Source: Paramoeba atlantica (Eukaryota > Discosea). From it: a stretch of 64,000 nt of DNA. Below, piece by piece: positions 36,080 through 46,037 of the stretch. The stretch's first letter is position 1. The number at the start of each line of letters is the position of its first letter. The stretch covers positions 682,001 to 746,000 of the forward strand of contig CDRNVI010000030.1 in assembly GCA_977017575.1 (NCBI GenBank). Reading direction: 5' to 3'. A program made the position numbers and the translations under genes. Under the pieces are notes generated by a model, which was given only the letters and a program-made list of their open reading frames with translations, did no database searches and was not told the origin of the DNA.

Positions 36080-37102
36080 TCACCGTCCATACGGAAATGT
36101 CTCACACTCCGCATCTGTCCTTGACGGCTCACGGTAAAACAAATGCCGAAACCGTACACGGTTCGCATTTTCCTCGTGAATCGTCAACGGTTTGTGTGTC
36201 AAATCGGAGGAGGCGTCCGTGGTGGCTATAATTTGATTCGAGTACACCGGATGACTCACCGTCGGGTGTGCTGTGTTTAACCCACATTTATTCACGCGCA
36301 GGGTTCTATTATTCACTGGAGCCCCGTTCTCAGCTCTCCAAACCCGATCTGCACGTGCAACATATTCTGCTATTTTTTGTAACATCAATTCCGCAATACA
36401 GGACATTAATGCGTATTGCGAAAGCGCACAAATATCCGCATTCGGGGAAATTCTCCCGGCTCTCCTCACCGACGTGTAATACAACTCCCCCATCAGTGCC
36501 TTTAACACATTATGTGGTTTGGTTTTGGTTTTCATCTCCACATCCTCCATGAGCTTATTTACCGCAATCGCGTAATAACAAGACTCGTAGTTATACGTGT
36601 CACAAATCATTTGTACTAAATCACTTAAATAACCACAATCATAGCCAGGAAATATAGTCATCAGCAACCGCATCACATGCAGCGGGGCATAGTGACTTCC
36701 TTTAATCATGGAAGCGTTGCCGAGGGATTGGGTGACATTAAAAGTATCTCGAAAAACCCCAGCGTCTCGTAACACACACAAAGAAGCATACAGCCGAGCT
36801 TTATGCGTTACATCATCTTTTTGAGCATTCGCAGCAAATAAAGAGGGAAAGGAGGACACGGAGGGGAGCCGGAAAGCATCATAAATCATCCCACGTGGGT
36901 TCCACATCCGTAGCGGTTGCTGGGAGATCGCGTCGTAGAACATCTCGAGACAGCGGTGGTCACGGAACCGACCGCTGACGTGCTCGGCCCAGTTGGAGAA
37001 GGGCTCGGTGCAGAGCGAACACCAGCCGTCCTGTTTGACCCACGATTTGTCGACTGCGATGGATTTCGCGATATTGTAGGCAGTGGATTTGAGAGAGTTC
37101 AT
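36080..37102 (-). CDS. Mitochondrial U1-like zinc finger protein (KREPB or mitoribosome type)
   Basis: About 340 residues. The ATG at 37102 gives MNSLKSTAYNIAKSIAVDKS, an amphipathic, basic presequence typical of matrix import. A C2H2 finger of U1 type follows: Cys28, Cys31, His41, His49 in WCSLCTEPFSNWAEHVSG and RFRDH. The remainder is helical with GYLSDLVQMICDTYNYESCY and LKALMGELYYTSVRRAG, reminiscent of the degenerate RNase III domains that follow such fingers in kinetoplastid editosome proteins (KREPB4-KREPB10) and in mitoribosome-associated proteins. The catalytic EFLGDAVL-type motif is not visible, so any RNase III fold would be non-catalytic. This finger-presequence combination is a strong hint of a kinetoplastid. 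Confidence 0.55.
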   Translation of the reverse strand: MNSLKSTAYNIAKSIAVDKSWVKQDGWCSLCTEPFSNWAEHVSGRFRDHRCLEMFYDAISQQPLRMWNPRGMIYDAFRLPSVSSFPSLFAANAQKDDVTHKARLYASLCVLRDAGVFRDTFNVTQSLGNASMIKGSHYAPLHVMRLLMTIFPGYDCGYLSDLVQMICDTYNYESCYYAIAVNKLMEDVEMKTKTKPHNVLKALMGELYYTSVRRAGRISPNADICALSQYALMSCIAELMLQKIAEYVARADRVWRAENGAPVNNRTLRVNKCGLNTAHPTVSHPVYSNQIIATTDASSDLTHKPLTIHEENANRVRFRHLFYREPSRTDAECETFPYGR

Positions 37103-37625
37103 GGAGGGGGGAAGAGGGGGGTGGGCATGGGATGAGCTGGTGGTAAAATAAAGAAGAAACGGGTTTGTTTTTAAGTTCAAGGTGTGAAGAGTAAGGATTA
37201 GTGCTGTTTTTAAGGAAATGCGACAAAAAAAGTGACAGAAAGTAAAATGAAATAGGGTACATGATGAAATAGAATAGGGTACAGAATAGAGCAGGGTACA
37301 TGATAAATAAATAACACCATGCGTAAAAAATTCAAGAACAAGTCTAGAATAGAGTCATAAAAATGGAACATACAATGTATTCATTCATTCATATGGTTTC
37401 TTCACCTAAGATGTACATGCACAGTTGATTGTTTTTTTCAATTGTTCTATCCACGGATACGATGAAGACATCATCCAAACACCTAAAATAATTTACAAAT
37501 AAACGTAGTAACAAATAAAAATGTGAATTGTAGTACTTGGGATCGTCTTCTTTTACTGCTCACATCGAAAAAACAAAAAACTTAAACCTTTTTTAAAGTC
37601 CCCAACCAAAGCCTACGCAGAAACA
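37103..37625. other. Intergenic spacer with pyrimidine-rich (minus) acceptor region
   Basis: About 520 bp without a gene. Between 37200 and 37310 the words AATAGGGTACA and GCAGGGTACATGA recur, a loose short tandem repeat. No RNA or element was recognised. Confidence 0.5.
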
Positions 37626-38804
37626 TCACCCACTCGTTGACTTCGAACCCTCCAACAACTTGTTTTTCCGCTCCTGCAACACCTTCTGGCTGTGTGCCTC
37701 TACTTGATCCCGCAGCGGCCCGTTTTCAAACTCCAACCGACGCAGAAACAAATCCCGACCCCACCACTTCAAATGATCAAAATCATTTTCCTCCAGCTCT
37801 TCCACATTTCCCTCCAAGAACGCGGGCTCGTTGTAGTACCCCATACAGTACGCCAGCGTAGTAAACATATTCGGGTGGTACGTCGAGTCCAGAAACTTCT
37901 CCCCTCCCAGGAACGTGTGATAATCCCGTACCCGCCGCAACACCTCCTCATGGGTCAAATTCTTATCCACGGGAGCAAGAAACCGACGCCAGGCGTAATC
38001 AAACAACCCCTCCTCGGTCATCTTCTCCAACGCGCCGGGTTGCATCACCATATAATCCTCATTAAACACCAGCTCCCAGTAATCCCGAATCCGTCCCTGG
38101 GCGCATAACAACCCAAAAAGCGGATACGAGGGCAACCCCATCGCTCGCACAATCAACCTCCCCTGGAGCCTCCTGAACCGATGAAACGACAGCACCGACT
38201 CATACATCTCCGCCACCCCCCGACAAGCCACCGGGTCTCTCCACACATCATTCTTCTCCAGCAACGTCTCCCAGGCCTTCCCCAGATGCGGAGGCACCGG
38301 CAACGCCTTTTCATAGTTCCACCGGTAATCCACCAGCATCGCGGGGATAAACCGGTACCGGTACAAATCCTGTGCCGCTCTCCACGACCGCAGCCGCCCC
38401 GCCTCCCCGTCCCCCCCCAACGCGGGCATCCACGTGTCGTTCGCGAACCACAGCGGCCACAGCAACACCCCCCACCCCCCGGTACACAGCGTCGCCCACA
38501 ACGGGTGCGCCACCTTTAACAGGTCGAACCGGAGGCTCGCGTACTGCGCGAGCTGCGGTTGGGACACGACCGAGTGCAGAGTTTTGTCGATGAAAAAGTT
38601 AGGCCGCCCGAGCCGTCGCCTCCAGTAGATCGGGAGCCACATCTCCTTTTGGTCGACGTAGGACGGGGGGGCGAGTGTGTTGGCGCGGGACCGGAGGGTG
38701 GAGTAGAGGGAGAGCGCGGGGGGGAGGGCGCGGAGGAGGGCGAGGGCGGTGGAGGGGAGGCCGCGGAGGTTGCGGGAGAGGGTGGGGAGGGCGCTGGAGG
38801 ACAT
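37626..38804 (-). CDS. LETM1-like mitochondrial membrane protein
   Basis: 392 residues from the ATG at 38804. The N-terminus MSSSALPTLSRNLRGLPSTA is rich in Ser, Arg and Ala, fitting a mitochondrial presequence. A hydrophobic stretch (LWATLCTGGWGVLLWPLWFA) could span the inner membrane. The C-terminal region resembles the LETM1 ribosome-binding-like domain: LIVRAMGLPSYPLFGLLCA, IRDYWELVFNEDYMVMQPGA, LEKMTEEGLFDYAWRRFLAP and LTHEEVLRRVRDYHTFLG, i.e. the short-helix series with the acidic pair preceding a LxxxELxxACxxRG-like helix. LETM1 proteins govern K+/H+ exchange and mitochondrial translation. The purine-rich + strand beyond the start is a strong polypyrimidine tract in the coding sense. 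Confidence 0.6.
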   Translation of the reverse strand: MSSSALPTLSRNLRGLPSTALALLRALPPALSLYSTLRSRANTLAPPSYVDQKEMWLPIYWRRRLGRPNFFIDKTLHSVVSQPQLAQYASLRFDLLKVAHPLWATLCTGGWGVLLWPLWFANDTWMPALGGDGEAGRLRSWRAAQDLYRYRFIPAMLVDYRWNYEKALPVPPHLGKAWETLLEKNDVWRDPVACRGVAEMYESVLSFHRFRRLQGRLIVRAMGLPSYPLFGLLCAQGRIRDYWELVFNEDYMVMQPGALEKMTEEGLFDYAWRRFLAPVDKNLTHEEVLRRVRDYHTFLGGEKFLDSTYHPNMFTTLAYCMGYYNEPAFLEGNVEELEENDFDHLKWWGRDLFLRRLEFENGPLRDQVEAHSQKVLQERKNKLLEGSKSTSG

Positions 38805-39038
38805 GGTGGGGGTGGTGGGGGAGAAAAGGGAGGAAGGGGGAGGGAGGAGGGAAAGGGATTTTGTTTGGTGTGTAGGGAGAGAAAAGGATGAGGGTGAGGT
38901 GTGGGAGGAGGAGGAGGTAAGGATATACATTTTTTTGATCAAATTATTTTTGGGTCACCCTAAAGATTTCGAAGTTGTTCCTCTTTATAAAGTTCCTCTT
39001 ATTTTCACTGTTTTTTCAATAATCAAGGGCAGAGAGGT

Positions 39039-39374
39039 TACCGTCAAAGTACTTATTAACAATAATAATAATTAACGGAATGTTCTTTTGTGCAGAAATT
39101 TTTCCGTTAATTATTATTCCAATGATTTTTACTAAATTTCTATAAAACTTTAAGCGTCAAGAGAAGCGTTCTGCTGAAACGTCTTAATCGATTCATCTTT
39201 TCGCGGTAACGTCGCTTTTTTCTTCACGAGAGAAATACTTCGAATTTTGTTGATGAACAGACCGCCCACGGACTAAAATGTTTGGGAAGATTCTGGTGAA
39301 AATCAAAAAAAAAAATTATTCCGTTAATTTTTACTCCAATGATTTTTATTCTGTTAATAAGTACTTTGACGGTA
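39039..39374. mobile_element. TA-flanked foldback element (TACCGTCAAAGTACTTATTA)
   Basis: About 335 bp; the ends TACCGTCAAAGTACTTATTA and its complement are perfect over at least 20 bp, edged by TA. The interior has repeated CCGTTAATTATTATTCC words and no coding capacity. It lies between the LETM1-like and ADAT3 genes. Confidence 0.8.
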
Positions 39375-39486
39375 TACTACCACCGTAATTATGAATACAT
39401 ACAGTCTTTCAGATATCCAAAGATAAATTCATAATGACTTATGCGAGTACTTCCCCACTATATCCCCCCTACCCCACTTCCCTCCC

Positions 39487-40605
39487 TCAGGGCTGTATCT
39501 CCGACAGCGGAACATGTACAACAAACTCAAAATGGTGATTGAGCGGTCGTGTGTTTCGCAGTCGGTCCAGCGCATGTCCGGGGGACTCGATGGCATAGAA
39601 CACACGGCGGACTCTGGAGTGTGTCGCGGCCATGGCACACAACATACAGGGCTCGTGTGTGGTGTAGAGGTCACACCCGGTGCAAAGGTAATGATTATGT
39701 GTGTCCCTGATCTGCTCATTCGCAAGGTGAAGAGCACGAAACACGGGGTGGGAAAGCACTTCACACCTTTTAGTGTGAACATCCTTTGAGAAGTCCGTAT
39801 TCCCCGCGAAGGGATCTAAGAGGCTGGTATTCCCCTCAAGGGAAACTTGAGGGGAATCAATAAAATGGGGAATCTGTGTATCCGATGTAGGTGAAAAACC
39901 GTACAGCGCGGCGTGAGGGCTACGCGCTGGGAGCTCGCAGAGTGGGGAGGATACGATTTTGCGCCGTATGGGGTCGAAAAGGAGACGCCCAATGGGGAGG
40001 TAACTGTTGTGTTGGACCGACTGTGTTCCTAGTTGAAAGGCTGTCCGCATTAGCTCGAGGACTTCATGTCTTGAAATGTCTCGTAAAGGGCGTTGTGGGT
40101 CCACACAACGTGGAGTGCTCAAAGGCCACACGTTGTTGTACTGATCCCATTCCTCTGGGGTAAGAGGTGGTAATCGAGACACGTACCCTGTGAGGACGGG
40201 ATGCTCCTTGCTCACTTCGTTGAATAAATCCAGTATTTGGATAGGGCAAAGAGACGGAGACACTTTCTCATCAGCAACATTAGGTTTTAGCTGGACGAGA
40301 TCATCGATTCGAGAAAAAAGAACAAGTTTTATCGCTTTGGATGAGGGGTGTGGTCGGATACGCTTTACATGGCTCAGCGAAAGCCTCTCGAGGGGAAGAA
40401 AATCGTGTAGGTTGGAATATAGCACGCTCACAATTTTATTTGGGACACATAAAATAATAACCTTTTGAACTAAGCTGCTGTCAGAGCCTTCAATCCAGTG
40501 ACGGATTTCCGTGCTCCTTTTAAGACACAGGGGACGTAATTCTGTTGCATTTTCTTGAGTTTGCGACGTGGAAAACAGTTTCGATCTGTATCCTATGATA
40601 TGCAT
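39487..40605 (-). CDS. TAD3: tRNA-specific adenosine deaminase subunit ADAT3/TAD3
   Basis: Structural partner of ADAT2 in the heterodimer that converts A34 to inosine in tRNA anticodons. 372 residues from the ATG at 40605. The deaminase fold is C-terminal: [16 protein letters not shown], then [20 protein letters not shown] and [10 protein letters not shown]. The zinc ligands (His and the Cys pair of PCMLC) are present, but the HAE motif reads HPV, i.e. the catalytic Glu is Val, exactly as in eukaryotic ADAT3. The N-terminal 200 residues correspond to the tRNA-binding domain. Kinetoplastids need this enzyme for wobble decoding. The gene lies just upstream of a C-to-G skew switch near 39.5 kb. 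Confidence 0.92.
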   Translation of the reverse strand: MHIIGYRSKLFSTSQTQENATELRPLCLKRSTEIRHWIEGSDSSLVQKVIILCVPNKIVSVLYSNLHDFLPLERLSLSHVKRIRPHPSSKAIKLVLFSRIDDLVQLKPNVADEKVSPSLCPIQILDLFNEVSKEHPVLTGYVSRLPPLTPEEWDQYNNVWPLSTPRCVDPQRPLRDISRHEVLELMRTAFQLGTQSVQHNSYLPIGRLLFDPIRRKIVSSPLCELPARSPHAALYGFSPTSDTQIPHFIDSPQVSLEGNTSLLDPFAGNTDFSKDVHTKRCEVLSHPVFRALHLANEQIRDTHNHYLCTGCDLYTTHEPCMLCAMAATHSRVRRVFYAIESPGHALDRLRNTRPLNHHFEFVVHVPLSEIQP

Positions 40606-40814
40606 ATTGGTGAAAAAGGAATGTACGGCTTCAAGTAAGCAGCGTGCCTGCACTTACTCGAAAACAAATTGCTACGGGAACATGTTTAGCCCTATCCGTA
40701 CAAAATAATAAGTACTCTCTCTATCTCTCATTAATATTTATTAAATTATCGTTCATAAAAAAAATGAGGTATGTTTATAAAACTAATAATCCTTCTTTTT
40801 AGTGCATAAGAAAA

Positions 40815-41164
40815 GGGGGCCCGGTTTAGCATACCCCCGGTATGGTACGAGGTCACAGATATGGTAGCAGGTCACAGGTATGGTAAGTGTTTTGGTTACA
40901 ATGTTAAAAAAGTGATTACCAGCAAAAAGTAGGAGTTAATAATATCACCAGTAAAAATCATAGAAGTGAAAAAAAACGCGATAAAGAGTAAAGAAAACAA
41001 ACGAATAAGGCTCTATAGAGTTATAATACAGTATACGTGTGCCACCTCGAAGAAGAAGTCGACATCACACCTTCCCTGCCTGAAAAACCAGGGGGGGGTA
41101 TAATATGGACCTTGAGTCCTCGACGGTATGGCACGAGGTCACAGGTATGCTAAACCGGACCCCG
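40815..41164. mobile_element. Foldback element (GGTTTAGCATACC ends) with internal tandem words
   Basis: Left end GGGGGCCCGGTTTAGCATAC; right end is the complement of GGGGTCCGGTTTAGCATACC. Just inside, CGGTATGGTACGAGGTCACA on the left is matched by the complement of a near copy on the right, and GAGGTCACAGGTATGGTA words are tandemly repeated. About 350 bp, no coding capacity. Confidence 0.75.
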
Positions 41165-41230
41165 CACAAACTAGTAGGTTTACCAGTAGAAAAGTGGTAT
41201 ACATAAGGTTTTGAGTCCCAACTGTTCCCA

Positions 41231-41926
41231 TCATTTTTCTACTATTCCAGTCCCTTCCCAGTCGTATCGCTTCAGAAATGATTTCACGCTTTCTGTAGCA
41301 ACACCCCTAATATTAGGATTCTTTTGTATAAACAGGCCACTAAGAGTTTTAGGAAAGCGCGAAAAATCAATTTCGGTGTCAAAGTCGTTTCCATCCAAGT
41401 AAAGAGATTCCATTTTTTCGGGCAAGCTGTAAAAATCTAATGATCCCGTACACTTGTTGTTCGAAATAGCAAAGAAATACAACTCCGGTGGAAAATTGGT
41501 TAAATTTATCTCCGACGAGAAGGAATTATCCGAGAGATCCATCATTCCCAGAAAAAGAGGCAGTTTATTTAACTTGATCGACCCGGAAAGTTCGTTCCTA
41601 CTTACATCAAATCTTTCTAGTCCCGAAGGGAGACATGTCAGATCAAGGGACCCTTCTAGTTGATTGGAATAAATTGTTAAGATCGTTAAATGTGAAGGCA
41701 AATAATTCCAGCATGCCTCACCAGAAATACGACGTTGACACCACTGAAGTTGGAAAATGCGTTCGTCTTCATCACATTTCACGCCACTCCAATTACAAGC
41801 ACTTGTACTTGTGTTCCATGAGTTATGTACATTATGCATGTTACGTGTGAACTGTGCGAGTTCGTACTCTTGTGGCATTACTATCCCACGTGTCTTTCCC
41901 GGACGAGAAATACAAGTGCGATTCAT
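41231..41926 (-). CDS. LRR family protein 4, short
   Basis: 231 residues. Header IVMPQEYELAQFTRNM, cap NTSTSACNWSGVKC, then about seven LP-type repeats (LPSHLTILTIYSNQLEGSLD and so on). The basic motif is reduced to SRPGKTRG. It ends in a charged tail (FLKRYDWEGTGIVEK). It sits at the edge of the repeat-rich 42-44 kb zone. Confidence 0.82.
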   Translation of the reverse strand: MNRTCISRPGKTRGIVMPQEYELAQFTRNMHNVHNSWNTSTSACNWSGVKCDEDERIFQLQWCQRRISGEACWNYLPSHLTILTIYSNQLEGSLDLTCLPSGLERFDVSRNELSGSIKLNKLPLFLGMMDLSDNSFSSEINLTNFPPELYFFAISNNKCTGSLDFYSLPEKMESLYLDGNDFDTEIDFSRFPKTLSGLFIQKNPNIRGVATESVKSFLKRYDWEGTGIVEK

Positions 41927-41989
41927 GGTCGAACTAGGACTTAGAAATAAAGATTGAACGAGGAAAATTTACGATAGTATGCAAAACGA

Positions 41990-42260
41990 AAAAAATATGT
42001 ATTGTGACATTGCGGTGGTTGTAAAACTACCGCTCTACACTCGATTATTGAAAAAAAAGTGAACAAAAACAGTGAAAATATAAAGAGGAACACAGTAATA
42101 TAATAGAAGAAAAAAATATAAAAGGGGGCTCCGGTGGTCCAAAACTGAAAAAAAAATTTGAAAAAAATGGGGGGTCCATGGGGGGGGTCCAGGGGGGGGG
42201 TCCAGGGGGGGGGTCCAGGGGGGGGGGGCATGGTCGATCAAATTTTTTCGAAAAAATTAG
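41990..42260. repeat. Composite dispersed repeat with GGGGTCC tracts
   Basis: The segment around 42010-42075 (complement of CACTGTTTTTGTTCACTTTT) recurs in inverted orientation at about 53556-53612 and more loosely at 38995-39030. The segment 42110-42245, with tandem GGGGGGGTCCAGG words, recurs inverted at about 52669-52752. No gene. Confidence 0.7.
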
Positions 42261-42350
42261 TTTTCGAAAAAAAACTGCAGAAAGGGTAGCCGGGGTCTTG
42301 GCGCGCATTTTCCACCCCCCTACCCGGGGGTAACCCCCCCGCGTATCCGC

Positions 42351-42407
42351 AGGACGGGTCCGCCAAGTTCGGATTTTTTCGGAAAAAATTTTTTGAAAAA
42401 AAATTCA
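42351..42407. repeat. Hairpin CGCCAAGTT/AACTTGGCG
   Basis: CGCCAAGTTCGGATTTTTTC is followed after about 20 bp by a near complement ending CAACTTGGCG, so the region folds back on itself. It may be a short foldback element. Confidence 0.55.
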
Positions 42408-42816
42408 ACTTGGCGAAAAAAATGACAAAAAAAATATTTTTCCAAAATGGTTTCCCCTATTGTATTTTGATAGTTTGGGACCTACACTAGCTTTCTACGC
42501 AGTTGCTTTCGCAAGGTATCCCTTCTTCTAACCGTGGTGCGCCCCCCAAAATGACCCACTTTTGACTAAAAAAGGTGAAAAAGTATTTTTCGGACCTAAA
42601 GGGGCATTTTTGTGTCGAAAGAATGGTATGGTTGGAGTCGCATTCTCCACCCAATACGTTCGGTAGGCTTCCATTCATACCTACGAGTGATTTCCCACGC
42701 GCAAATGTCGGATTTAGTGCTCTGAGAGCAAAAATATGCGAAAATGACCCCATTTTTACCCGAAATTCGGCTATTTTTGGCTATAATCTTTCCGTTTTCC
42801 AGGCTAAATTTTCTTC

Positions 42817-42919
42817 TTTAGGCTCTTCGCTAAACGCGGCGGTAGTTTTCAACGCGAAGCGCGCAGCATGAGTGACTTCTAAGTTGAAAGCAACCACCGC
42901 GTTTAACGAAGAGCCTAAA
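42817..42919. repeat. 103-bp foldback element
   Basis: TTTAGGCTCTTCGCTAAACG at the left is complemented by CGTTTAACGAAGAGCCTAAA at the right; the arms extend about 35 bp each with few mismatches. It lies 15 bp from the left end of a decayed mariner copy. Confidence 0.8.
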
Positions 42920-42934
42920 TTATAAACGACGTTA

Positions 42935-43891
42935 TAAACCCCTCCGCATCAAAAAGGCACCCCCCTTATTTTTCGCACAAGGGGGCCTAGGGGGGTTATC
43001 GCACCACTTTGTCGTGTAAAATTTTGAGATCTGCACGTTCTCGCTGTTCTTAGATCTTTTGAAAATAGAAAATGTTAAAAAAATATTGTTTTTGTTTACA
43101 TGCCAAAAAATACCTATCGACTCCCTCAAGGGGGTCTTACTGAAAGCAGGAAAGTGTTATGGCGCATGAGGCATGGTCAATGGGTTGCGTAAAGGCACTT
43201 CGCGCGCTAATTTAGTGTTAAAGTGAAATGTATTCAAAAATATTTAAAGAATAACTCACCTGAAGACACTTACATTATTAGCCCTGAAATCAAAAAAAAG
43301 CCAAAAATCGAAAATGTATGGATAAAAAGCTCTCTAGCCTTTGGACCGAGCAGGGCTTTCTATAAATCATTTAAAATGGGTTCGTTCGCAAGGTTCGCGG
43401 AAAAATGAATAAAAAGGGCGCACGTGGATCCGCAACTGCAATAAATAGAGAACACTGCCAGAGAAACTAAGTCGTATCCTGAAAAACCAAAATTGACACT
43501 ATTGAAAAATTGGCCACCGGACTCCCCTGATTTTCAGCCTTAGAAAGTGTATGGAGTGTGGTGCAAGAGCTTGTCGATGAGTACACTCCTTCAAATAAGG
43601 AAGAGCTTATAAAAAAGTGTATGTAAAGCAAGGGCTAAATTACCTCAATAACATATTGATGATTCGATGTTGAGCATTGCTTGCCTTGAGGCGTGCGTGG
43701 CCAACACCGGGAAAAAGGTGGCAAAATGGTAATTCTTCTTTGAAATACACGTATTTGTTTCTTTTTGTCTCGTTTCTTCACGTGCAAAGTCTTATCGTTG
43801 AGATCTGCAGAATGCAACAAAAATCAGCTCAAATGGGCATTTTACTGAAAAGTTAAGGGGGGGGGGTGCCTTATTGGTGCGGAGGGGTTTA
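42935..43891 (+). mobile_element. Decayed mariner element, relative of element A
   Basis: Terminal inverted repeats TAAACCCCTCCGCATCAAAA and, on the minus strand from the right, TAAACCCCTCCGCACCAATA. Plus-strand translation from about 43102 gives MPKNTYRLPQGGLTESRKVL with WRMRHGQ, the same start as the transposase of element A; near 43500 come KNWPPDSP and VWSVVQELVDEYTPSNKEEL-type residues spread over different frames with stops. The middle of the transposase (first two catalytic Asp) is absent. At about 957 bp it is a decayed, internally deleted copy. Its stop context (AAATGGTAATTC) shows what the junction in element A looked like before element D arrived. Confidence 0.85.
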
Positions 43892-44113
43892 AGAAAAACC
43901 CATTTATCAAATTCAATGAGAGTGGGAGTACATATTTTATACGAACAAAAGATACTTTTCCTTTCAAAGTGTCCTCCAATTCTTCGATGAAAGTTAGAGC
44001 ATGTTATACTCAAGCCGAAAATAAACCGCGGTCTCGTGTGCCATGAGCCATATCTCAAAATGTATAGCACATTTTGTTATAGCACAACGTTAATTACGAG
44101 GTCAAAACCATTC

Positions 44114-45079
44114 TTATTGATCCGTCTTAGCACTAATGCTCTCCGGAAGATTGCCCCATACAAAATTGCCGGTAAACACTAAAAGATTTTGTAGCTGAGT
44201 TGGGACACTGTGGATTTCAAATTTTCCACAGAATTTGTTCCATCGGAGATCTAAAGTAATTAATCCTGAAGGAAGGCGCGTCAATTGTGGGACCCCATTT
44301 AACTTGTTTTGTGATACATCCATGAATTGAAGTGTCAGAGGCAACGATGAGAGATCCAATCGACCTTAAAGATTATTGTGACTTACATCAAGAACTGACA
44401 ATTTACAAGATACCTCGCATGTAACACACAGCTTATCAAAGAAATTGTACTGAGCTTTGATTTCTTCCAAGGCAAGGGGGATTTTTGATAGGTTCAAATC
44501 ACCGCTAAGTTTATTGTGATGGATGTATAAGTGAGTAAGAGTGATCGGAAGTTGATGCAAAATTAATCCCGAGGAAAATAGATTATGACTTATGTCGAAA
44601 TAAGAAAGTGCAGACGGAAGCTCATTCAAGAGAACGGAACCTTCAAAACGGTTTCGACCCACGCGTAAAATTTTCAGACTCAGCGGAAGATCCGTGAACT
44701 CAAGAGATCCCGAAAATTCATTTCCAAAAAGATTTAGATTTGTAAGTCCTGGAGGGAACAGGCGGGTGTCTATCGAGCCATGTAACTGGCAAGACGTAAG
44801 CACAAGAACAGTAAGACTAAGTGGAACGTGAGCCCAACTTAAATTTCCGCCCATGTTTAGATTGTTCCAAACGATGCTTGTTGGGACTCCGTGAACTGCG
44901 TTCAAGCCGTACCAATTATGTAGTGAATGTTCGGTGTCCCACGATGGATGAGGATTTCGTATTCCAGAAATTAAACCTTGTAATTCTTGTACAGGTGAGG
45001 AAAGCATTTTGCTAACTTTGCCAAGACGACGACGCTTATTTGGTCGTTCTTCGTCTTTTAGAGGCATAGCTAGAAACAT
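44114..45079 (-). pseudogene. LRR family member 5 with one in-frame stop
   Basis: The first 237 codons carry the family plan: MFLAMPLKDEERPNKRRRLG, a reduced cap (PSWDTEHSLHNWYGLN) and about seven LP repeats ending LDVSHNNL. A TAA at 44366-44368 follows, and the same frame continues at once with GRLDLSSLPLTLQFMDVSQN and a further 80 residues to the true end. In paralogues this position is Ser or Thr before G.(L/I)D, so a single TCA-to-TAA change explains it. It may be a young pseudogene, a truncated product or a sequence error. Other genes here use TAA normally, so stop reassignment is unlikely. Confidence 0.75.
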
Positions 45080-45268
45080 TGTTAGAAGAATTCGTCAAAT
45101 ATCATTCTTTTCATGGCAAGTGTTTAAAGTTTAGACTCGCACACATTGGCGCCTCTTCATAGCGCCGAATTTCTTTGTTATTTTCTCTCCATTACCTAGC
45201 GTTTAATTTTACCCAATTCTACTAAACACTACATGGGGAGGACAGTAATACAAAAAGAAACATGGAAG

Positions 45269-45979
45269 TTACAAATTCTCATTTTTTTGAGGATGGTATT
45301 TTAACCAACTTGGCAGGGATTTCGGTATAGTTTCGCTAAAACAATTTCGACGAAGATCAATTGAGCATTTCGCGACATGGCGAATGTCTAGTATCCCAGA
45401 GAGAAAATTTCCTTGAAGCCATAGTGTACTTAGGGATTCGGGGAGTTTCGACAGATCAATTGCACCGGAAAACTTGTTCAGACGGAGTGAAAGAAATCCT
45501 AGGGTGGGAGGCAAGTTTGTAAAGTCGAGAGAGCCATTAAGTTGCGTTTCTGAGATGACGTAGTGAGTCATTGTTCTGGGCATGCAACATAAGTCAAGGG
45601 TACCCACGAGTGGGTTTTTCGCTGAAATAAATTCGTTCATTTCTGAAGGAAGCTCGTCGAGTCCGTACACCTGTATCAGCTTGTTAAACGAGAGATTGAT
45701 TCTGTTAGTGGTCAAAGGAAGGTGCTGAAGTGCAACGCTACCTCCAATGCCAAAATTAGACCAAGAAATCGTCGAAATTGTGTCGTTTACGCATTCAATA
45801 CCTCTCCATTGACATACGTCGGGCTCGTTTTCCCAGCTTTGTACATTTTCTTCTCGTTCCAAATTTGCTATGACATGAATCATTCGATGATAGGGCGATA
45901 ACACGGCGCTGCTAACTTTTCCGCGACGGGAAGCGGTTTGACAGATTTCGTCGTCTCGAAAATATATTTTGGCAATCAT
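45269..45979 (-). CDS. LRR family protein 6, short
   Basis: 236 residues. Header LSPYHRMIHVIANLE, cap VQSWENEPDVCQWRGIEC, STISWSNFGIGGSVAL, then about seven repeats (LPPTLGFLSLRLNKFSGAID). The basic segment is ASRRGKV. It ends WLKYHPQKNENL. Together with the pseudogene beside it, it looks like an old tandem duplication, but the two proteins are well diverged. Confidence 0.82.
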   Translation of the reverse strand: MIAKIYFRDDEICQTASRRGKVSSAVLSPYHRMIHVIANLEREENVQSWENEPDVCQWRGIECVNDTISTISWSNFGIGGSVALQHLPLTTNRINLSFNKLIQVYGLDELPSEMNEFISAKNPLVGTLDLCCMPRTMTHYVISETQLNGSLDFTNLPPTLGFLSLRLNKFSGAIDLSKLPESLSTLWLQGNFLSGILDIRHVAKCSIDLRRNCFSETIPKSLPSWLKYHPQKNENL

Positions 45980-46037
45980 GATTTCTTTAGCAAGTACGGA
46001 AACTAAAAAACATTTGAATGTTCAGATGGTTTTAACT

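Noticed and set aside
44366-44368. Reassigned stop codon (as in Blastocrithidia)
   Set aside because: Only one of about 25 genes has an internal stop, and TAA terminates other genes at the expected place.
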